In this document: positions 8,263 through 17,599 of the stretch, piece by piece | Layout: each line of letters begins with the position of its first letter | Position numbering within the stretch: the first letter of the stretch is position 1 | Assembly (NCBI RefSeq): GCF_033971905.1 | Contig: NZ_JALBUT010000001.1 | Span: 310,001 to 374,000 of the forward strand | Source: Intestinicryptomonas porci | Lineage (GTDB): Bacteria > Verrucomicrobiota > Verrucomicrobiia > Opitutales > Intestinicryptomonadaceae | Direction: 5' to 3' | Length of the DNA stretch: 64,000 nucleotides | Made by a program: the position numbers and the translations under genes | The notes under the pieces: generated by a model | The model's input: the letters and a program-made list of their open reading frames with translations, nothing else | Database searches by the model: none | What the model was told of the DNA's origin: nothing

Positions 8263-9131
8263 TTTACGACAGGGAATATTTTAACAGGGCTCCGAAGAAA
8301 TCCGCCCGCGAATTTTTTGGCAATATGGGGGCGGTGAAATTTCTTATATTGGCAAACATAGCGTTCTTTTTGCTCGATTTGATAATCCGCAATTTTACGG
8401 GAAGCGATGTTTTGGCGAGGTATTTCGCCCTCTCTCTTGCCAATTTGTCGGACGGCAAGGTTTGGACGCTTTTTACATATTCGCTTTTGCATGAGGGGTT
8501 TCTGCACATTGGCGTAAACTGCCTCGTGCTTTACTTTGCGGGGTCTGCCCTTGAGCTTAAAGTTGGGGCGGCGCGGACGTTATTTATATACGCTGCGTCT
8601 GTTTTGGGAGGAGCTGTTATATTTTTGCTGTCTGATTTGATAGGGCATGAGAGCCTTTTAATAGGCGCGTCGGGAGGCGCAATAGGATTGCTTTCGGCGT
8701 TTCTTATGATGTCAAAAAACGAGGTTATGACTTTTATAATTTTCGTCTTCCCTGTCAGAATAAGGGCTTGGACAATGCTTAAATTTATGTCGGCATTTGA
8801 GTTTTTTGGCTTTATATTTTTCGAGCTTGCGCCTTTTTCAAGGGGCGGCATAGGTTTTTCAGCCCATTTGGGCGGCATTGCCGCGGGTTGTCTTTGCGCT
8901 GTTTTGATGTCGGAAAACAGGTCGGAATTTTTCAAGATTTCTAATTTTAAGTTTCCCAAAAAGCGTTCCATGGGCATGGCGTCTGACTATAAATTCAAGG
9001 TGGATATTTCTTCTGAGGAAAATCTGCGCGCGGAAGTTGACAGAATTTTGGATAAGGTCAACCGCTACGGGTTTTACAGCCTTACCGATGAGGAAAAGGA
9101 AATTTTAAGCGAGGCTAACAAACGCATGTAA
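8259..9131 (+). CDS. Rhomboid family intramembrane serine protease
   Basis: Start taken at 8259, where ATGA overlaps the tcdA stop; the frame is open further upstream, but that part lies inside tcdA. The product is 290 residues with about six membrane segments. Rhomboid features are HIGVNCLVLYF, the catalytic serine in GASGGAIG (Ser about 138) and the catalytic histidine in HLGGIAAG (His about 203). A soluble C-terminal tail of about 70 residues ends in SLTDEEKEILSEAN, a pattern seen in many bacterial rhomboids. It cleaves membrane proteins within the bilayer; the substrate is unknown. Confidence 0.88.
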   Translation: MIYDREYFNRAPKKSAREFFGNMGAVKFLILANIAFFLLDLIIRNFTGSDVLARYFALSLANLSDGKVWTLFTYSLLHEGFLHIGVNCLVLYFAGSALELKVGAARTLFIYAASVLGGAVIFLLSDLIGHESLLIGASGGAIGLLSAFLMMSKNEVMTFIIFVFPVRIRAWTMLKFMSAFEFFGFIFFELAPFSRGGIGFSAHLGGIAAGCLCAVLMSENRSEFFKISNFKFPKKRSMGMASDYKFKVDISSEENLRAEVDRILDKVNRYGFYSLTDEEKEILSEANKRM

Positions 9132-9210
9132 AAATTAAAAAACTGTTAGACATTCCGCTTTTTTGGTGTTAATTTTAATATTTGAAATGATGAAAGGGAA
9201 CTATTTTTAC

Positions 9211-11616
9211 ATGAGATTTTTAAGAATTTTTGCGGCACTTCTGCTATTGGCTTATGGCGGGGTGTCGTTTGCTTCGGACGCCGCAGGTCAAAAAGAGGAA
9301 AGCCCCGTTTTGGTCGAGGCGGATCCGTCTTTGCTTGTTGCGTCCCCGAAGATGAGGGGGGAATCGCGCAACTTCATATTTTGTTTGGAAAACGGTCATT
9401 ACCTTAAGAAAAGCCTCGACAAGCTCGACATGAAAAAGCTTGTGAGGGAATACATGTCTTCCCTCGATTTCATGAAGATGTTTTTTCTTGAAAGCGACGT
9501 CGATTTCTACACGGAAAGGCTTGCGCCCATCTTGCCGCAGCTGTTGCGCCAGGGCGTGATTTTGCCTGCCAATAAAATTTACCACGAAACGTTTGTGCCG
9601 CGCGCGAAGGCGAGGTTGGAATGGATAAAAAAGCGCATGGAAGAGCCTTTCGACTTTTCTAATGACGAAACTTTCAGACCCGACCGAAGCAAGGCTGAAT
9701 GGCCCAAGAATATGGCGGAAGCCGACGAGCTTTGGCAAAAGCGCATAAAATTCGACGTTCTAAGCCAAATCATCGGCTACGATAATTCAGACGAGCAGAT
9801 TGTATCTGAAATCGACGAAGATGCGGTTCGCAAGGTTGAAGACGCGGGCGATGAATTGAAAAACGACGCTCCAAAGACTTTTGAAGAAAAGCTCAAAAAA
9901 GCGAAGGAGGAAGTCTTGAAGCGCTATGAAAATCTCATCTCCAACATGACAAAGGACGATGCGACGGAAATTCAGGAATTTTTCTTAAACGCCATTTCAA
10001 ACATTTATGACCCGCATACGTCTTTCCTTTCGGAGTATGCCCTTGAAGAGTTCGATATTTCAGTCCGCAACGCCCTTGTCGGCATAGGCGCGGTGCTTTC
10101 GGAAAAGGACGGCTATTGCAGCGTTGTCGAGCTTATGCCCGGGGGGCCCGCCGAAAAGAGCAAAAAAATAGAGCCCGGCGACAAGATTGTGGGTGTAGGG
10201 CAGTCCGCCGATGAAATCGAGGATGTCGTCGGCAAGAAGCTTCGCAACACAGTTCGCCTCATAAGGGGCAAAGAAGGCTCGAAAGTCTATTTGCAGATAG
10301 AGCCGAAGGGAAACCCGGGTGTCAGGAAAATCGTGGTTTTGCAGCGCGAAAAAATACAGCTTACCGAAAAGCTTGCCCGCGCCTGCGTTTACGAACTTCC
10401 CGTAGGCGATAAAACAGTTCCGATAGGCGTGATAGACCTTCCTGCGTTTTACGGGGAATCCGATGGCGCAGACGGAGTGAAGGGCTTTTCGACGACGCAC
10501 GATGTAGAGGAGCTGATTTTAAAGCTTAAAGAGCGCAACGTTAAGGGCATCATTTTGGACTTGCGCAAAAACGGCGGCGGTTTTTTGAACGAAGCCGTCG
10601 ATCTTGCGGGGCTTTTTATCCGAACGGGGCCTGTTTTGCAGGTCGGCGACCGCTCGGGCAGGGTTGTGCAGATGAGAGACGACGACCCTAAGGTCGTTTG
10701 GGACGGACCAATGATTGTGCTTGTCAGCCGCCTTTCGGCTTCCGCCGCCGAAATTGTCGCCGGAGCTTTGAAAAACCACGAAAGGGCGATAATCGTCGGC
10801 GACAAGTCAACTTTCGGCAAAGGTTCCGTGCAGATGGTTTACCATTTGGCGAATTTCGACAAATCGCACAAGAGCGCGGCAAAAATCACCATTCAAAAAT
10901 GGTATCAGCCGAACGGAGAATCAATACAGTTAAAAGGCATTCATTCCGACATCGCATTGCCATCAACTTTGGAGCATCTCGACTTGGGAGAAGACAAGCG
11001 TGAAAATGCCTTGGATTGGGACGAAATCGATCCTGCTTCAATACGCGCGGGATACGGGTACGGCATGGGCGAGGGTGGCGCAAAGCTGCTTTCCACTCTT
11101 TCCGAAAAGTCGGAAAAAAGGCGCGAAAGTCTGGACGAATTCAAATTCTTGAACGAAAGGATTGGCTGGTTTAAATCGCGCGTGGAGAAGAAGGATTGGA
11201 GTTTGAATTTGGACGCGCGCGAAAAGCAGTTAAAAGACGACGAAGCGTTTGCGGACAAGATGAATGAGCGTCAGAAAGAGCTTGCGAAGTCCAACTTCAA
11301 AAAAGAGGAAATCCTTTTGGACAGTGCCATTGCCAAGAAAAAAATGCAGGAGGAAAGCTCCGCCTCGCAAGACAATTCCTCAGAAAATGGCGTTGAAGAA
11401 AAAAATCCGCAAGGCGAAAATACAGAGTCTGCGGCGGGCGGAAAAGCCGAATCCTCTTCATCGGGTGAAAAATCAGCTAATCCGCCTTCTGAAAAGCATA
11501 ATTCAAAGGGCAAGTCCAAGAAAGACGACGTTCCCGAGTTTGACGTCTCCATGCGCGAAGCTTTGCGCATCATGGGCGATTGGCTCGAATTTGAAAATTC
11601 CGCGAAAAAAAATTAA
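9211..11616 (+). CDS. prc: Prc/Tsp-like carboxy-terminal processing protease (S41)
   Basis: The ATG at 9211 is chosen because it begins a clean signal peptide (MRFLRIFAALLLLAYGG); in-frame starts up to 9163 would add 16 residues. The 801-residue product has the Tsp layout: an N-terminal helical region, a PDZ domain (about 290-370), the S41 core with the catalytic serine in RLSASAAEIVAGAL and the lysine in TFGKGSVQ, and a Tsp C-terminal domain (RIGWFKSRVEKKDWSLN). The last 100 residues are low-complexity Ser/Glu/Lys, followed by a conserved tail. It degrades periplasmic or mis-sorted proteins from the C terminus. Confidence 0.9.
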   Translation: MRFLRIFAALLLLAYGGVSFASDAAGQKEESPVLVEADPSLLVASPKMRGESRNFIFCLENGHYLKKSLDKLDMKKLVREYMSSLDFMKMFFLESDVDFYTERLAPILPQLLRQGVILPANKIYHETFVPRAKARLEWIKKRMEEPFDFSNDETFRPDRSKAEWPKNMAEADELWQKRIKFDVLSQIIGYDNSDEQIVSEIDEDAVRKVEDAGDELKNDAPKTFEEKLKKAKEEVLKRYENLISNMTKDDATEIQEFFLNAISNIYDPHTSFLSEYALEEFDISVRNALVGIGAVLSEKDGYCSVVELMPGGPAEKSKKIEPGDKIVGVGQSADEIEDVVGKKLRNTVRLIRGKEGSKVYLQIEPKGNPGVRKIVVLQREKIQLTEKLARACVYELPVGDKTVPIGVIDLPAFYGESDGADGVKGFSTTHDVEELILKLKERNVKGIILDLRKNGGGFLNEAVDLAGLFIRTGPVLQVGDRSGRVVQMRDDDPKVVWDGPMIVLVSRLSASAAEIVAGALKNHERAIIVGDKSTFGKGSVQMVYHLANFDKSHKSAAKITIQKWYQPNGESIQLKGIHSDIALPSTLEHLDLGEDKRENALDWDEIDPASIRAGYGYGMGEGGAKLLSTLSEKSEKRRESLDEFKFLNERIGWFKSRVEKKDWSLNLDAREKQLKDDEAFADKMNERQKELAKSNFKKEEILLDSAIAKKKMQEESSASQDNSSENGVEEKNPQGENTESAAGGKAESSSSGEKSANPPSEKHNSKGKSKKDDVPEFDVSMREALRIMGDWLEFENSAKKN

Positions 11617-11650
11617 TTCCGAAAAACAAGTATTTTTTATTTTTTTAATC

Positions 11651-11693
11651 TTCGAATTTGCCGATAAAATTTAAAAATGTGTGCAAATTCGAA
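11651..11693. repeat. Perfect 11-bp inverted repeat upstream of activase gene
   Basis: TTCGAATTTGC (11651-11661) and GCAAATTCGAA (11683-11693) form a perfect inverted repeat with a 21-nt AT-rich loop, 24 bp before the start codon at 11718. No T run follows, so it is not a standard terminator; an operator or 5'-UTR stem is possible. Confidence 0.5.
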
Positions 11694-11717
11694 CAAGATC
11701 ATATTTGAATAAAAAAT

Positions 11718-14700
11718 ATGCGTTATAATTTGGGAATAGATGCGGGATCTACAACTGTAAAACTTTTGGTTTCCGAGGGACGAAAAACCCTTTATTCCTC
11801 TTATTCGCGCCACAATGCCGATGTGGCGCGCTGCTTGTCGGGGGAGCTTGAAAAGCTTGCGGGCGTTTTCCCCGACGCTTCGTTTGGCGTGTGCCTTACG
11901 GGCTCTGCGGGCATGGGAGTCGCGGAGCGTTGCGGCTTTAAGTTCATTCAGGAATTGGTTGCGGAAAGTTTGGCGGTAAAAACTTTGGGTTTTGAAAATG
12001 CCACTTTAATCGATATCGGAGGAGAGGACGCCAAAATGATTTTCTTCTCTTCGGGGCGTTCCCCCGACATAAGGATGAACGGCGTTTGCGCGGGTGGCAC
12101 AGGAGCGTTTTTGGACCAGATGGCGTCCTTGCTTGGAATAGACGCGGGCAAAATGGGCGAACTTGCGTTGAAAGCCAAGCGTGTTTATCCGATAGCCTCC
12201 CGATGCGGAGTTTTTGCAAAGACTGACATACAAAATTTGGCAAGCCGCAGGATTTCGCTTGAAGACATTTCAGCAAGCGTGTTTCACGCTGTTGCCTTGC
12301 AGTGCGCGGGGTCTTTGGCAAGGGCTACCGACTTGGTTGCTCCCGTGTTGTGTGTAGGGGGGCCTCTCACTTTTTTGAGGGCTTTGAGGAAGGCGTTTTC
12401 AGATGTCTTGGAAGTTTCGGAAGGCGAAATGCTGCTTCCAGAAAACTCCGAAACGTTTGCGGCAATGGGGGCCGCATGCGCGGCGGAGCGGGAAGGCTCT
12501 CTTTCTGCGGCGGAAATTTTGGAGCGTGTCGAAAAATCGAATTTTAAAAGCGCGAAAAAAAGCTTGGAGCCTCTTTTTAAAAACCCTCGGGAGTTTGAAA
12601 ATTGGAAACGCTCTTTGAGGGTAAAGAAAATCCCTTCGAGGGAAATAAAAAACGGGGAACATTTGCAAGTATTTGTCGGCATTGATTCAGGCTCCACCAC
12701 GACGAAGCTTGCGGTTGTGGACGAGGATTTGAATTTGGTTTTTTGCAGGTACGGTTCAAATTCGGGAATGCCTCTCGAAATTGCGGGAAAGTTTATGGGC
12801 GAATTTTTCGCGCTCGCAAAATCAAAGGGCGCGTCGGTTGAAATCCTTTCTTCCGCCTCGACGGGCTACGGGGAAGATTTAATCCGCGCGGCGTTCAATT
12901 TGGACTGCGGAATTGTTGAGACAATGGCGCACTTGCAGGCGGCAATGTGGATAGACGAAAGCGTATCTTTCGTTTTGGACATCGGCGGGCAGGACATGAA
13001 ATCGATATTTGTTGAAAACAAGGCGGTAAAAAACGTGGAGCTTAACGAATCCTGCTCGTCGGGGTGCGGCTCATTTTTGCAGAGTTTCGCGTCGATGATG
13101 AATTTGGATTTGGACGAATTTGCCCGCCTTGCGTGTCTTTCGCAAAATCCTTGCGACTTGGGGACGCGTTGCACGGTATTCATGAATTCCAAGGTGAAGG
13201 AGGCGTTGAAAGAGCAGTCGGGTGCGGGCGACATCGCGGCGGGGCTTGCAATTTCTGTCGTTAAAAACTGCCTTTTCAAGGTGCTGAAAATTTCAAACAT
13301 GGAAAGGCTTGGCGATAATATTGTCGTGCAGGGCGGAACTTTTAAAAATCTTGCGGTTTTGCGTGCCCTTGAAGTTCTTTCAGGCAAAAAAATATCGACT
13401 TGCGACCGCCCCGAGCTTATGGGAGCGATGGGAGCCGCCTTGTATGCGCGCTCCCTCTTCAAAAAAGGCGGCGAAAGCTCCATTTGCCCGAATGTTGATT
13501 TTTCAAAAATAAGCAGGAAAAATTTGGAATGCAGGGGATGCGCAAACCGTTGCAACGTAATCCGATTCTCTTTTGAAAACGGGAACGTAAGTTATGCAGG
13601 CAACAAGTGCGAACGTTTTTTCCATTCCGCGGCGAATGCAAAAACGCGCGGAGAGGACGGCGTTTTGCTGCGCTATAAAATGCTTTTTGAAAACAGCGGA
13701 AATTCCGAAACCCTTGAAAAAATAGGAATTCCCCGCGCCTTGAACATTTACGAGAACTATCCGTTTTGGGCGGAGCTTTTCAGGGGGTGCGGCTTTGACT
13801 TGGTTTTGTCGGGAGAATCTACATCGTCCCTTGCGGCAAAAGGCGTTTCGTTTCTGATGTCGGACAATTTGTGCTTCCCCGCGAAGCTTGCGCACGGGCA
13901 TATTTTGGATTTGGTTGAGAGGGGTTGCAAACGGATATTTTTCCCGATGGTCGCAAAAGAGGCGGGCGAGGGCAAAGGCTCTTCTAATTCTTTCAACTGC
14001 CCCGTCGTAACGGGCTATCCGAATGTCGTTAAAAATTCAATGGAGCTTCAATCGCGTTTCGGCGTTGAGTTTGACTATCCCGTCATCTCTTTTGAATCGC
14101 GGAAAAGCTTGGAAAAGTCGTGTTGGAGCTATTTTAAGGGTTTGGGGGTCGGCAGGAGGCGTTTTTTGGCGTCGCTTGAAAACGCCCTTAAAAAGAGGGA
14201 AGATTTCAGGCGCAATTCAAGTTTGGCGCAAATGAAGATTTTGGAAAAGGGCGTAAAATCGCGAAAGCCTGTTCTCGTTTTTACGGGCAGACCTTACCAT
14301 TGCGACCCACTGATAAACCAGAAGGCATCTCAAATCGCCGCAGATTTGGGTGCGGACGTTGTTTCGGACGACGCTTTTCTTTTTGAAAGCGAAGCTGATT
14401 TGGACAGTGTAAACTACATTCCGCAGTGGACGTACCCGAACCGCGTCATGAGGGCGGCTATCGCCGTGGCAAAGCTTCCGAAGAATGTCGCGCTCGTCCA
14501 GCTCAATTCTTTCGGGTGCGGACCCGACTCATTTTTGATGGACGAGGCGTCAGAAGTTTTGCATGCGGCGGGCAAAAATCTGACGGTGATAAGGGTTGAC
14601 GAAATTTCAAGCACGGGGTCGATAAGATTGCGCCTGCGTTCTCTGATAGAGTCGCTAAAACTTTTCGGGGGTTCTTCCGATGGAGCTTTAAAACCTTACA

Positions 14701-15959
14701 AACCCTACAACCTTTCGTACGAAAAAATAGACAGGGAAAAAACGATTGTCGTTCCTTTCGTAAACGATATAATTTCCCCCATCATTCCCGCGATGGCAAA
14801 AGCGATGGGCTACAAGGCGGTATGTCTGCCGCCTCCCGACTCGGAATCTGTCGGCGAGGGGCTGAAATACGGGCATAACGAAGTTTGCTATCCTGCCACC
14901 GTCATTGTCGGCGACATCATAAAATTTCTAAAAAAAGAGGGGCGCAAAGCTTCCGATTACGTCGTCGCAATCACGCAGACAGGCGGGCAGTGCAGGGCGA
15001 CAAACTATCTTGCGCTCATAAAAAACGCGATGAGGCTTGCGGGGTTTCCTGATGTCAAAATCGTTTCCGTAAATTTTGGCAAGACCTTTAAAAATTCCCA
15101 GCCCGCCTTTAAGACGGGAATAATAAAAAGCGTCAAGCTTTCGCTTTTGTGCATCGCTTTTACTGACGCCGTATCTGAAATGTACCATGCCATGCGCGTG
15201 CGCGAGGCGGTTTCGGGAAGCGCGAAGCATATTGCGGATTCCGTTATAAACAGGGCAGTGTCTCTTTTTGAGAAATGCGACGCCAAGGGGATTTTCCGCC
15301 TTCTTAAAGAAGCCGTGGACGCTTTCAACAGAATAGTCGTAAAGTTCGAAAACACCCGCAAAATAGGCTTCATAGGGGAAATTTACTTAAAGTACAATTC
15401 TTTCTCGCATTGCAATTTGGCGGATTGGATTTCCGAGAGGGGCGTTGAGGTTGTGCGCCCTCCGCTTAAAAATTTTGTGATGCAGACGTTTGTAAACGAA
15501 AAGGCAAACGAAAGTTTCGGAATATCAGAGCGGGGATTTTTTAGCAGGATATTGTCGCCCGCGGCGTTTTCTTACATGAATTCGTTTCTTGCCCGCGCGG
15601 AAAAAATAATGTCCCAATTCAAATATTTCCATAGAAGCCCGACGATTTTTGAGATGGCATCTGACGCGGAGAAAATTTTGCGCCTTTCAAACCAGTTCGG
15701 GGAAGGCTGGCTTATTGCCGCTGAAATTGCCGAATTTGCAAAGCGCGGAATAAACGACGTAGTGTGCGTACAGCCATTCGGGTGCATCGCAAACCATATC
15801 GTTGCAAAGGGCATCGAGCGCAAGGTAAAGAAAATGTTTCCGCACATGAACATTCTGTTCTTGGACATAGATTCGAGCGTTGCGCCCGTAAACTTGCAAA
15901 ACCGCCTGATGTTTTTGATAGACGAAAATTTAAAGTACGCCCAAAAAGCCGACGCCTAA
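11718..15959 (+). CDS. Large acyl-CoA dehydratase activase-related protein (two BcrA/BadF domains + DUF2229)
   Basis: A 1413-residue protein related to the 2-hydroxyglutaryl-CoA dehydratase activator. Two ASKHA ATPase domains lie in tandem: GIDAGSTTVKLL (residue 4) and GIDSGSTTTKLAVV (about residue 320). Each has the paired cluster cysteines of activases (GVCAGGTGAFLDQ and SRCGVFAKTD; SCSSGCGSFLQ and TRCTVFMNSK). A small Cys-rich motif ECRGCANRC (about 604) precedes a DUF2229-like region, and the C-terminal third resembles the dehydratase subunits (TQTGGQCRATNYL). Such proteins occur in strict anaerobes and are oxygen-sensitive iron-sulphur ATPases; the substrate of this class is not established. 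It overlaps yqgE tail-to-tail by 4 bp. Confidence 0.85.
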   Translation: MRYNLGIDAGSTTVKLLVSEGRKTLYSSYSRHNADVARCLSGELEKLAGVFPDASFGVCLTGSAGMGVAERCGFKFIQELVAESLAVKTLGFENATLIDIGGEDAKMIFFSSGRSPDIRMNGVCAGGTGAFLDQMASLLGIDAGKMGELALKAKRVYPIASRCGVFAKTDIQNLASRRISLEDISASVFHAVALQCAGSLARATDLVAPVLCVGGPLTFLRALRKAFSDVLEVSEGEMLLPENSETFAAMGAACAAEREGSLSAAEILERVEKSNFKSAKKSLEPLFKNPREFENWKRSLRVKKIPSREIKNGEHLQVFVGIDSGSTTTKLAVVDEDLNLVFCRYGSNSGMPLEIAGKFMGEFFALAKSKGASVEILSSASTGYGEDLIRAAFNLDCGIVETMAHLQAAMWIDESVSFVLDIGGQDMKSIFVENKAVKNVELNESCSSGCGSFLQSFASMMNLDLDEFARLACLSQNPCDLGTRCTVFMNSKVKEALKEQSGAGDIAAGLAISVVKNCLFKVLKISNMERLGDNIVVQGGTFKNLAVLRALEVLSGKKISTCDRPELMGAMGAALYARSLFKKGGESSICPNVDFSKISRKNLECRGCANRCNVIRFSFENGNVSYAGNKCERFFHSAANAKTRGEDGVLLRYKMLFENSGNSETLEKIGIPRALNIYENYPFWAELFRGCGFDLVLSGESTSSLAAKGVSFLMSDNLCFPAKLAHGHILDLVERGCKRIFFPMVAKEAGEGKGSSNSFNCPVVTGYPNVVKNSMELQSRFGVEFDYPVISFESRKSLEKSCWSYFKGLGVGRRRFLASLENALKKREDFRRNSSLAQMKILEKGVKSRKPVLVFTGRPYHCDPLINQKASQIAADLGADVVSDDAFLFESEADLDSVNYIPQWTYPNRVMRAAIAVAKLPKNVALVQLNSFGCGPDSFLMDEASEVLHAAGKNLTVIRVDEISSTGSIRLRLRSLIESLKLFGGSSDGALKPYKPYNLSYEKIDREKTIVVPFVNDIISPIIPAMAKAMGYKAVCLPPPDSESVGEGLKYGHNEVCYPATVIVGDIIKFLKKEGRKASDYVVAITQTGGQCRATNYLALIKNAMRLAGFPDVKIVSVNFGKTFKNSQPAFKTGIIKSVKLSLLCIAFTDAVSEMYHAMRVREAVSGSAKHIADSVINRAVSLFEKCDAKGIFRLLKEAVDAFNRIVVKFENTRKIGFIGEIYLKYNSFSHCNLADWISERGVEVVRPPLKNFVMQTFVNEKANESFGISERGFFSRILSPAAFSYMNSFLARAEKIMSQFKYFHRSPTIFEMASDAEKILRLSNQFGEGWLIAAEIAEFAKRGINDVVCVQPFGCIANHIVAKGIERKVKKMFPHMNILFLDIDSSVAPVNLQNRLMFLIDENLKYAQKADA

Positions 15960-16510
15960 TTTTCGTTTTCGGAGTTTTCGGGAGGCTCGGGAAATTTTTG
16001 ATAAATCGGATTTTGGCTTATTAAAAGCTCTTCCCAGAGTTCAAACGGGTCGAACTGCGATATTGACTCCAAGTCTGCGGGAATGACAAGCCATGTGCCT
16101 TCGGCTATTTCAGTATTTAGCTGGTTTTCTTCCCATCCCGAGTATCCGACGAATGCCGCGGCTTTTGCCGACGGATTTTTTGAAAGCATCTTTTCCGCTT
16201 TTTCCGCGGTAAGCCCGAACGAAAAGTCGTTTATTCCATCCTGTCCGTCGGTCCAAACCGCGATTGAAACCCTGTTCTTTGCGACGGGGCCGCCGTCGAA
16301 AACTTCCACCTGCGAGAGTATGGGATATTTCAAAAACTCATCGTCTATCTCTCCAAGCGTCTTTTCAAGCGGCAAATTTATGATTACCCCGATGGAGCCT
16401 TCTTTTGTGTCTTCAAGAAGCAAGATTACGCTTTCCTCAAAAACGGGATCCTCAAATGAAGGAGAGGCGATTAAAAAACTCCAGCTTCTGTCTTCGTAGT
16501 TTTTCTTCAT
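15956..16510 (-). CDS. yqgE: YqgE/AlgH family protein
   Basis: A 184-residue protein of the UPF0301 family. Landmarks are FLIASPSFEDPVFEESVILLL, GSIGVIINLPLEKTL, FDGGPV and YSGWEENQLNTEIAEGTWLV. The family is cytoplasmic and of unknown biochemical role (named after AlgH, linked to alginate regulation in Pseudomonas). It lies 3 bp downstream of the dCMP deaminase gene in a two-gene - strand unit; its stop codon overlaps that of the activase gene. Confidence 0.9.
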   Translation of the reverse strand: MKKNYEDRSWSFLIASPSFEDPVFEESVILLLEDTKEGSIGVIINLPLEKTLGEIDDEFLKYPILSQVEVFDGGPVAKNRVSIAVWTDGQDGINDFSFGLTAEKAEKMLSKNPSAKAAAFVGYSGWEENQLNTEIAEGTWLVIPADLESISQFDPFELWEELLISQNPIYQKFPEPPENSENEN

Positions 16511-16513
16511 AGG

Positions 16514-16996
16514 TCAAAGCTTAATGATTTCGATGCCCGATTCCTTGAAAATGTCGAAAACGAGAGGGTCGTTGTGGTAGTCGTGCAGATATTTTACGGA
16601 TTTTACGCCTGCCGCCGCCAGAATTTTGGCGCAGTTTATGCACGGGAAATGCGTGATGTATGCGGTCGAGCCGTTTACGCTGACACCGCGCCTTGCCGCG
16701 TCTGAAATGGCATTTTGTTCGGCATGCACGGTTGCCTGCTCATGCCCGTCGCGCACGCAAGACTTGTGAGCGGCTCCCGCCAGAAAACCGTTGTACCCCG
16801 CGGCGATAATCCTGTTTTTATGCTCTCCGCCGCTAACCAAAACGCAGCCGACATTAAGCCTTTCGCAGGACGAGCGCGAGGCTATTAAAATTGCCGTTGA
16901 CATAAAGTATTCGTCCCAAGACGGGCGGTTTGGCAAATTTGAAATCGCTTTTTCGATGTCGATAATCATACGGTTTGTGTTTTCAAAAAAATCCAT
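16514..16996 (-). CDS. Deoxycytidylate (dCMP) deaminase, ComEB type
   Basis: A 160-residue zinc-dependent deaminase with WDEYFMSTAILIASRSSC at the start, the zinc/catalytic motif TVHAEQNAI and the second motif PCINCAKILAAAGVK. It converts dCMP to dUMP for thymidylate synthesis. Length and the RDGHEQATVHAEQNA spacing fit the ComEB/dCMP deaminase family rather than cytidine or guanine deaminases. Confidence 0.9.
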   Translation of the reverse strand: MDFFENTNRMIIDIEKAISNLPNRPSWDEYFMSTAILIASRSSCERLNVGCVLVSGGEHKNRIIAAGYNGFLAGAAHKSCVRDGHEQATVHAEQNAISDAARRGVSVNGSTAYITHFPCINCAKILAAAGVKSVKYLHDYHNDPLVFDIFKESGIEIIKL

Positions 16997-17142
16997 AATT
17001 TGTCTTTCAATTTAACTCCTGCCTTTTTTCCGTCAATTTTATTATTAAAATTTTGGCTTGCTCCAAAATATCGGGGGCATAAATGACAATCGGTTTCATA
17101 AAAAACTTGAAAAAACCGAGAGCCGATACATCATTATTCATA

Positions 17143-17496
17143 ATGAAGAGTACAAAAAAAGCCTATAATTTTTTCTCGTGGACCGAAACTGTTTTGGTGT
17201 TGGCAATACTTGTGTTCGTGACGGCAATACTTGTGCCGTCCGCGCTTTACATTCGCTCTTCTTCCCGCGCGAAAATGATAGAAGCCCAGCTTGGCGCGAT
17301 TTCAAAGGCAGGCAGGACTTTCATTCTTGAAAACGGAGTCCGCCGCGTGAGTTGCCAGACTTTGGTGCGCCAAAATTTAATATCGGAGCCGACTATTTTC
17401 TACGGCGAAGATTATAAAGATTTGGTGATAGATTCTTCGGGCGGCAAGCTTTCCGTAAAAACAAAAAACGGCAAGACAATATCGGTAAACTATTAA
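17143..17496 (+). CDS. Pilin/pseudopilin-like protein with non-canonical leader
   Basis: The ATG at 17143 is preferred over 17083, because it places a pilin-like N terminus right at the start (MKSTKKAYNFFSWTETVLVL). The 117-residue product has one hydrophobic helix with the +5-like glutamate of type IV pilins, then an AQLGAISKAGRTFILENG helix and a short beta-rich tail, as in GspH/prepilin proteins. The glycine normally needed by prepilin peptidase just before the cleavage site is Phe here. It is isolated from the type II secretion operon (32.7 kb) and ends before a shared terminator. Confidence 0.6.
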   Translation: MKSTKKAYNFFSWTETVLVLAILVFVTAILVPSALYIRSSSRAKMIEAQLGAISKAGRTFILENGVRRVSCQTLVRQNLISEPTIFYGEDYKDLVIDSSGGKLSVKTKNGKTISVNY

Positions 17497-17557
17497 GAAT
17501 GCCTTGATGTTTGCGGAAATCCGCGAAAGCGCATTTTCGGCATATGAAATTTATCAA

Positions 17558-17597
17558 CAAAAAAGCCCGCAAACGCTCTTGTTTGCAGGCTTTTTTA
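17558..17597. terminator. Bidirectional terminator between pilin-like gene and ssrA
   Basis: Stem GCCCGCAAAC / GTTTGCAGGC (17565-17574 and 17581-17590, one mismatch) with a 6-nt loop has a T run on the right and an A run on the left, so it can stop transcription of both the + strand gene and the - strand tmRNA. Confidence 0.85.
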
Positions 17598-17599
17598 AA

